From contig CAZMRQ010000010.1 of NCBI GenBank assembly GCA_964568795.1, forward strand, positions 1-33,935: a stretch of 33,935 bases of DNA. The letters run 5' to 3'. The DNA comes from CAZMRQ01 sp964568795. GTDB lineage: Bacteria > Pseudomonadota > Gammaproteobacteria > Comchoanobacterales > Comchoanobacteraceae. The notes under the pieces are model-generated. The model saw nothing but the letters and a program-made list of their open reading frames with translations, did no database searches and had not been told where the DNA came from. The number at the start of each line of letters is the position of its first letter. The stretch's first letter is position 1. Below are positions 32,588 through 33,935 of the stretch, one piece after another. A program made the translations under genes and the position numbers.

Positions 32588-33376
32588 ATGGAACAATTGA
32601 CATATATTTTTACACTTCTGATCAGCCAACTGCTGCATATTGTTGGCTACAAAGTAACTCACAACAATAAACGAACACTGCCATCTGAACATACTGGAAC
32701 TATGGCTTGTCTTCTTATCCCAGGATTATGGGCCACAAAAAATTCGTTGCATTGGCTTGCCTCCCAACTGAGTGACTCGTTTAATAGCAAAAACATATAC
32801 AGGCTAACATACTCGGCGCTTTCACCTACTAAAAATACGGTTCGACAACTCAAAGAAACTATCGATGAATTGATAAAGAGATACAAAAAAATAGTCATTA
32901 TTTGTCACTCATTTGGAGGCGTGATAACAGCCATGTTTTTACAGGACTCCCCGTATCACCAGTGTTTCCATGTCATCACTATTGCATCACCTCTGCAAGG
33001 GTCTGTACTCATTGATCAATACGAGTATATCTGTCGAAGACTCAAAGAGATGAGAGCAGGAATCCTCGTGACTATTCTTCATAAGGCAGAGAGAGCCCTT
33101 GGCTTTGATCATTTAATCAACGCAATAAAGCAATGTCCAGACAAGCTCCCTAACCAATTATCTTTACTATGTATCATTGCGACAAAAGATGTTGTTGTCG
33201 GGCAAAGTTCTTACCAACATTTCATAGAAAGACCTGCGATTAAACTGAGTCATGGACACGTTAATGTGACCTATTCACCCGCGGCTGTTGCTGTAATCAA
33301 GGCCAGTTTTAAGCAAGATAATCCACATTCAAAACTTCAAAGTCCTGAGGACCACTGGGTAACTCAACTTCAATAA
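32588..33376 (+). CDS. Alpha/beta hydrolase, lipase/PGAP1-like (second paralogue)
   Basis: 262 residues. Nucleophile motif CHSFGG with S108, oxyanion region LLIPGLWATKNS, TIASPLQGS after the nucleophile, likely acid D201 in ATKDVVVG and likely base H222 or H224 in LSHGHVNV. Motif order and spacing match the 281-residue hydrolase at 10365-11210. The N-terminal hydrophobic segment (residues 5-20) may be a membrane anchor or signal. Its last 68 bp overlap the 3' end of the convergent greA gene, an unusually long overlap, so the C-terminal tail SPEDHWVTQLQ is encoded opposite greA. Substrate unknown. Confidence 0.8.
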   Translation: MEQLTYIFTLLISQLLHIVGYKVTHNNKRTLPSEHTGTMACLLIPGLWATKNSLHWLASQLSDSFNSKNIYRLTYSALSPTKNTVRQLKETIDELIKRYKKIVIICHSFGGVITAMFLQDSPYHQCFHVITIASPLQGSVLIDQYEYICRRLKEMRAGILVTILHKAERALGFDHLINAIKQCPDKLPNQLSLLCIIATKDVVVGQSSYQHFIERPAIKLSHGHVNVTYSPAAVAVIKASFKQDNPHSKLQSPEDHWVTQLQ

Positions 33377-33788
33377 TGTCTCCCACGAGACGTCCCACAC
33401 ACCCTCTGGCTAAGGGAGAACTGACTGATAAACGTTTTTGAGCTATATCTGCTTCGTAATCACCCACAATTTGAAAGTTCATTTCTTTTCCTGTATCACA
33501 ATTTAAAAGTGTCACAGTCGAGCCAAAAATAACTTTTCCTTCATTATTAAATTGAGTGACATCGATGATTTCTGCTTGCTGAAGCTGTGCATCTAATGAC
33601 TGAATTTTAGCTTCAATCATCCCTTGTTCATCCTTTGCCGCATGATATTCAGCATTCTCTTTCAGATCACCGTGTGCTCTAGCCTCTGCAATTGCTTGGG
33701 TAATTTCTCTTCGCTTGACTGTTTTTAGATACTCAAGTTCTTGTCGGAGCTTTTGCTCACCTGCTTTAGTCGTTGGGAAGCGTACCAT
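33309..33788 (-). CDS. greA: Transcription elongation factor GreA
   Basis: Rescues backtracked RNA polymerase by stimulating transcript cleavage. From ATG 33788 the protein has 159 residues (family about 158). This start aligns with E. coli GreA and has GAGAGG 5 nt upstream; an upstream ATG at 33800 would add four residues. The N-terminal coiled coil carries the acidic tip ARAHGDLKENAEYHAAK, and the C-terminal FKBP-like domain shows GSTVTLLN and SPLARGCVG. It overlaps the convergent hydrolase gene by 68 bp. Confidence 0.95.
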   Translation of the reverse strand: MVRFPTTKAGEQKLRQELEYLKTVKRREITQAIAEARAHGDLKENAEYHAAKDEQGMIEAKIQSLDAQLQQAEIIDVTQFNNEGKVIFGSTVTLLNCDTGKEMNFQIVGDYEADIAQKRLSVSSPLARGCVGRLVGDIIEVELPSGPQDFEVLNVDYLA

Positions 33789-33862
33789 AATACCTCTCAT
33801 TTTATTATAAAAACAATCTTTAGTATATTTGAAACGCTAAAATAAATCAAGAAATATTGTAA

Positions 33863-33935
33863 CTATTCACCAGGGGGGTCGAGGTTGTCGAAGTCAGGGA
33901 GTTGCCCACAGAACAACATCTCCAGTGATTCGGTC
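33863..33935 (-). CDS. Possible C-terminal fragment of an unidentified gene
   Basis: The minus strand has an open frame running in from the window edge and ending at TAG (33865-33863), encoding 23 residues ending LPDFDNLDPPGE. Its base composition is more GC-rich than the adjacent spacer. It may be the end of a transposase, but the fragment is too short to assign. In many relatives carB lies upstream of greA; this does not resemble a CarB C-terminus. Confidence 0.25.
   Translation of the reverse strand, partial: TESLEMLFCGQLPDFDNLDPPGE

Noticed and set aside
1..33935. tRNA, rRNA or riboswitch genes
   Set aside because: No T-loop GGTTCRANNCC-type motif in a cloverleaf context and no rRNA-like block was found by eye; a covariance-model scan would be decisive.

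Overview
The window looks like a chromosomal segment of a gammaproteobacterium, AT-rich, probably host-associated and perhaps near the Legionellales. This is inferred from the housekeeping proteins (GlmM, FtsH, RlmE, Fe-SOD, XseA, UbiA, GreA), a single-HTH LuxR protein resembling small Legionella regulators, several very large unrecognised proteins of the kind common in intracellular bacteria, and decayed IS481/IS3 sequences. No rRNA, tRNA, CRISPR array or replication origin was seen.

Layout. Positions 1-685 hold an IS3-family right end joined to a 5'-truncated IS481-family transposase. Positions 956-1566 hold a LuxR-type regulator and a 58-residue secreted protein. Positions 1555-6000 (minus) form a compact operon peroxiredoxin-rlmE-ftsH-glmM; folP, often found between ftsH and glmM, is absent. 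Positions 6158-9688 encode an unrecognised 1176-residue protein, followed by sodB with a clear sigma70 promoter and a convergent alpha/beta hydrolase. Positions 11521-13185 hold three small exported proteins, at least two clearly paralogous. Positions 13312-17710 hold an M23 peptidase, a DUF1460-type amidase and a spmA-spmB-xseA operon whose first start codon abuts the amidase start codon.

Positions 17853-23419 hold two large paralogous proteins (847 and 779 residues) sharing the N-terminus MTYRNRDN, with a small opposing gene between them. An S9 peptidase follows (23531-25180). Positions 25277-29989 have been rearranged: an identical 766-bp direct repeat (25484-26249 and 28844-29609) brackets an IS481 remnant and an unrecognised 628-residue protein. 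Each repeat copy leaves one neighbouring gene intact and the other truncated.

The most interesting locus is at 29159-31478 (minus). Four tightly packed genes encode an exported, probably beta-solenoid protein, a 44-residue Lys/Asp/Gly-rich peptide with a leader-like N-terminus, an ATP-grasp ligase, and a second protein that looks like an ATP-grasp fold without its metal-binding Glu-x-Asn. This is the architecture of a ribosomally synthesised, ATP-grasp-modified peptide (graspetide-like) pathway. The peptide is below common ORF length cut-offs and overlaps the ligase gene, so it is easily missed. The window ends with ubiA, a second alpha/beta hydrolase, greA and a possible fragment of another gene.

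Functional picture: a peptidoglycan/envelope maintenance set (glmM, ftsH, M23 peptidase, DUF1460, spmAB), an oxidative-stress set (peroxiredoxin, sodB), and an accessory set (giant orphan proteins, small secreted paralogues, hydrolases, the peptide-modification operon) that is plausibly used in interactions with a host or competitors. That last role is inference.
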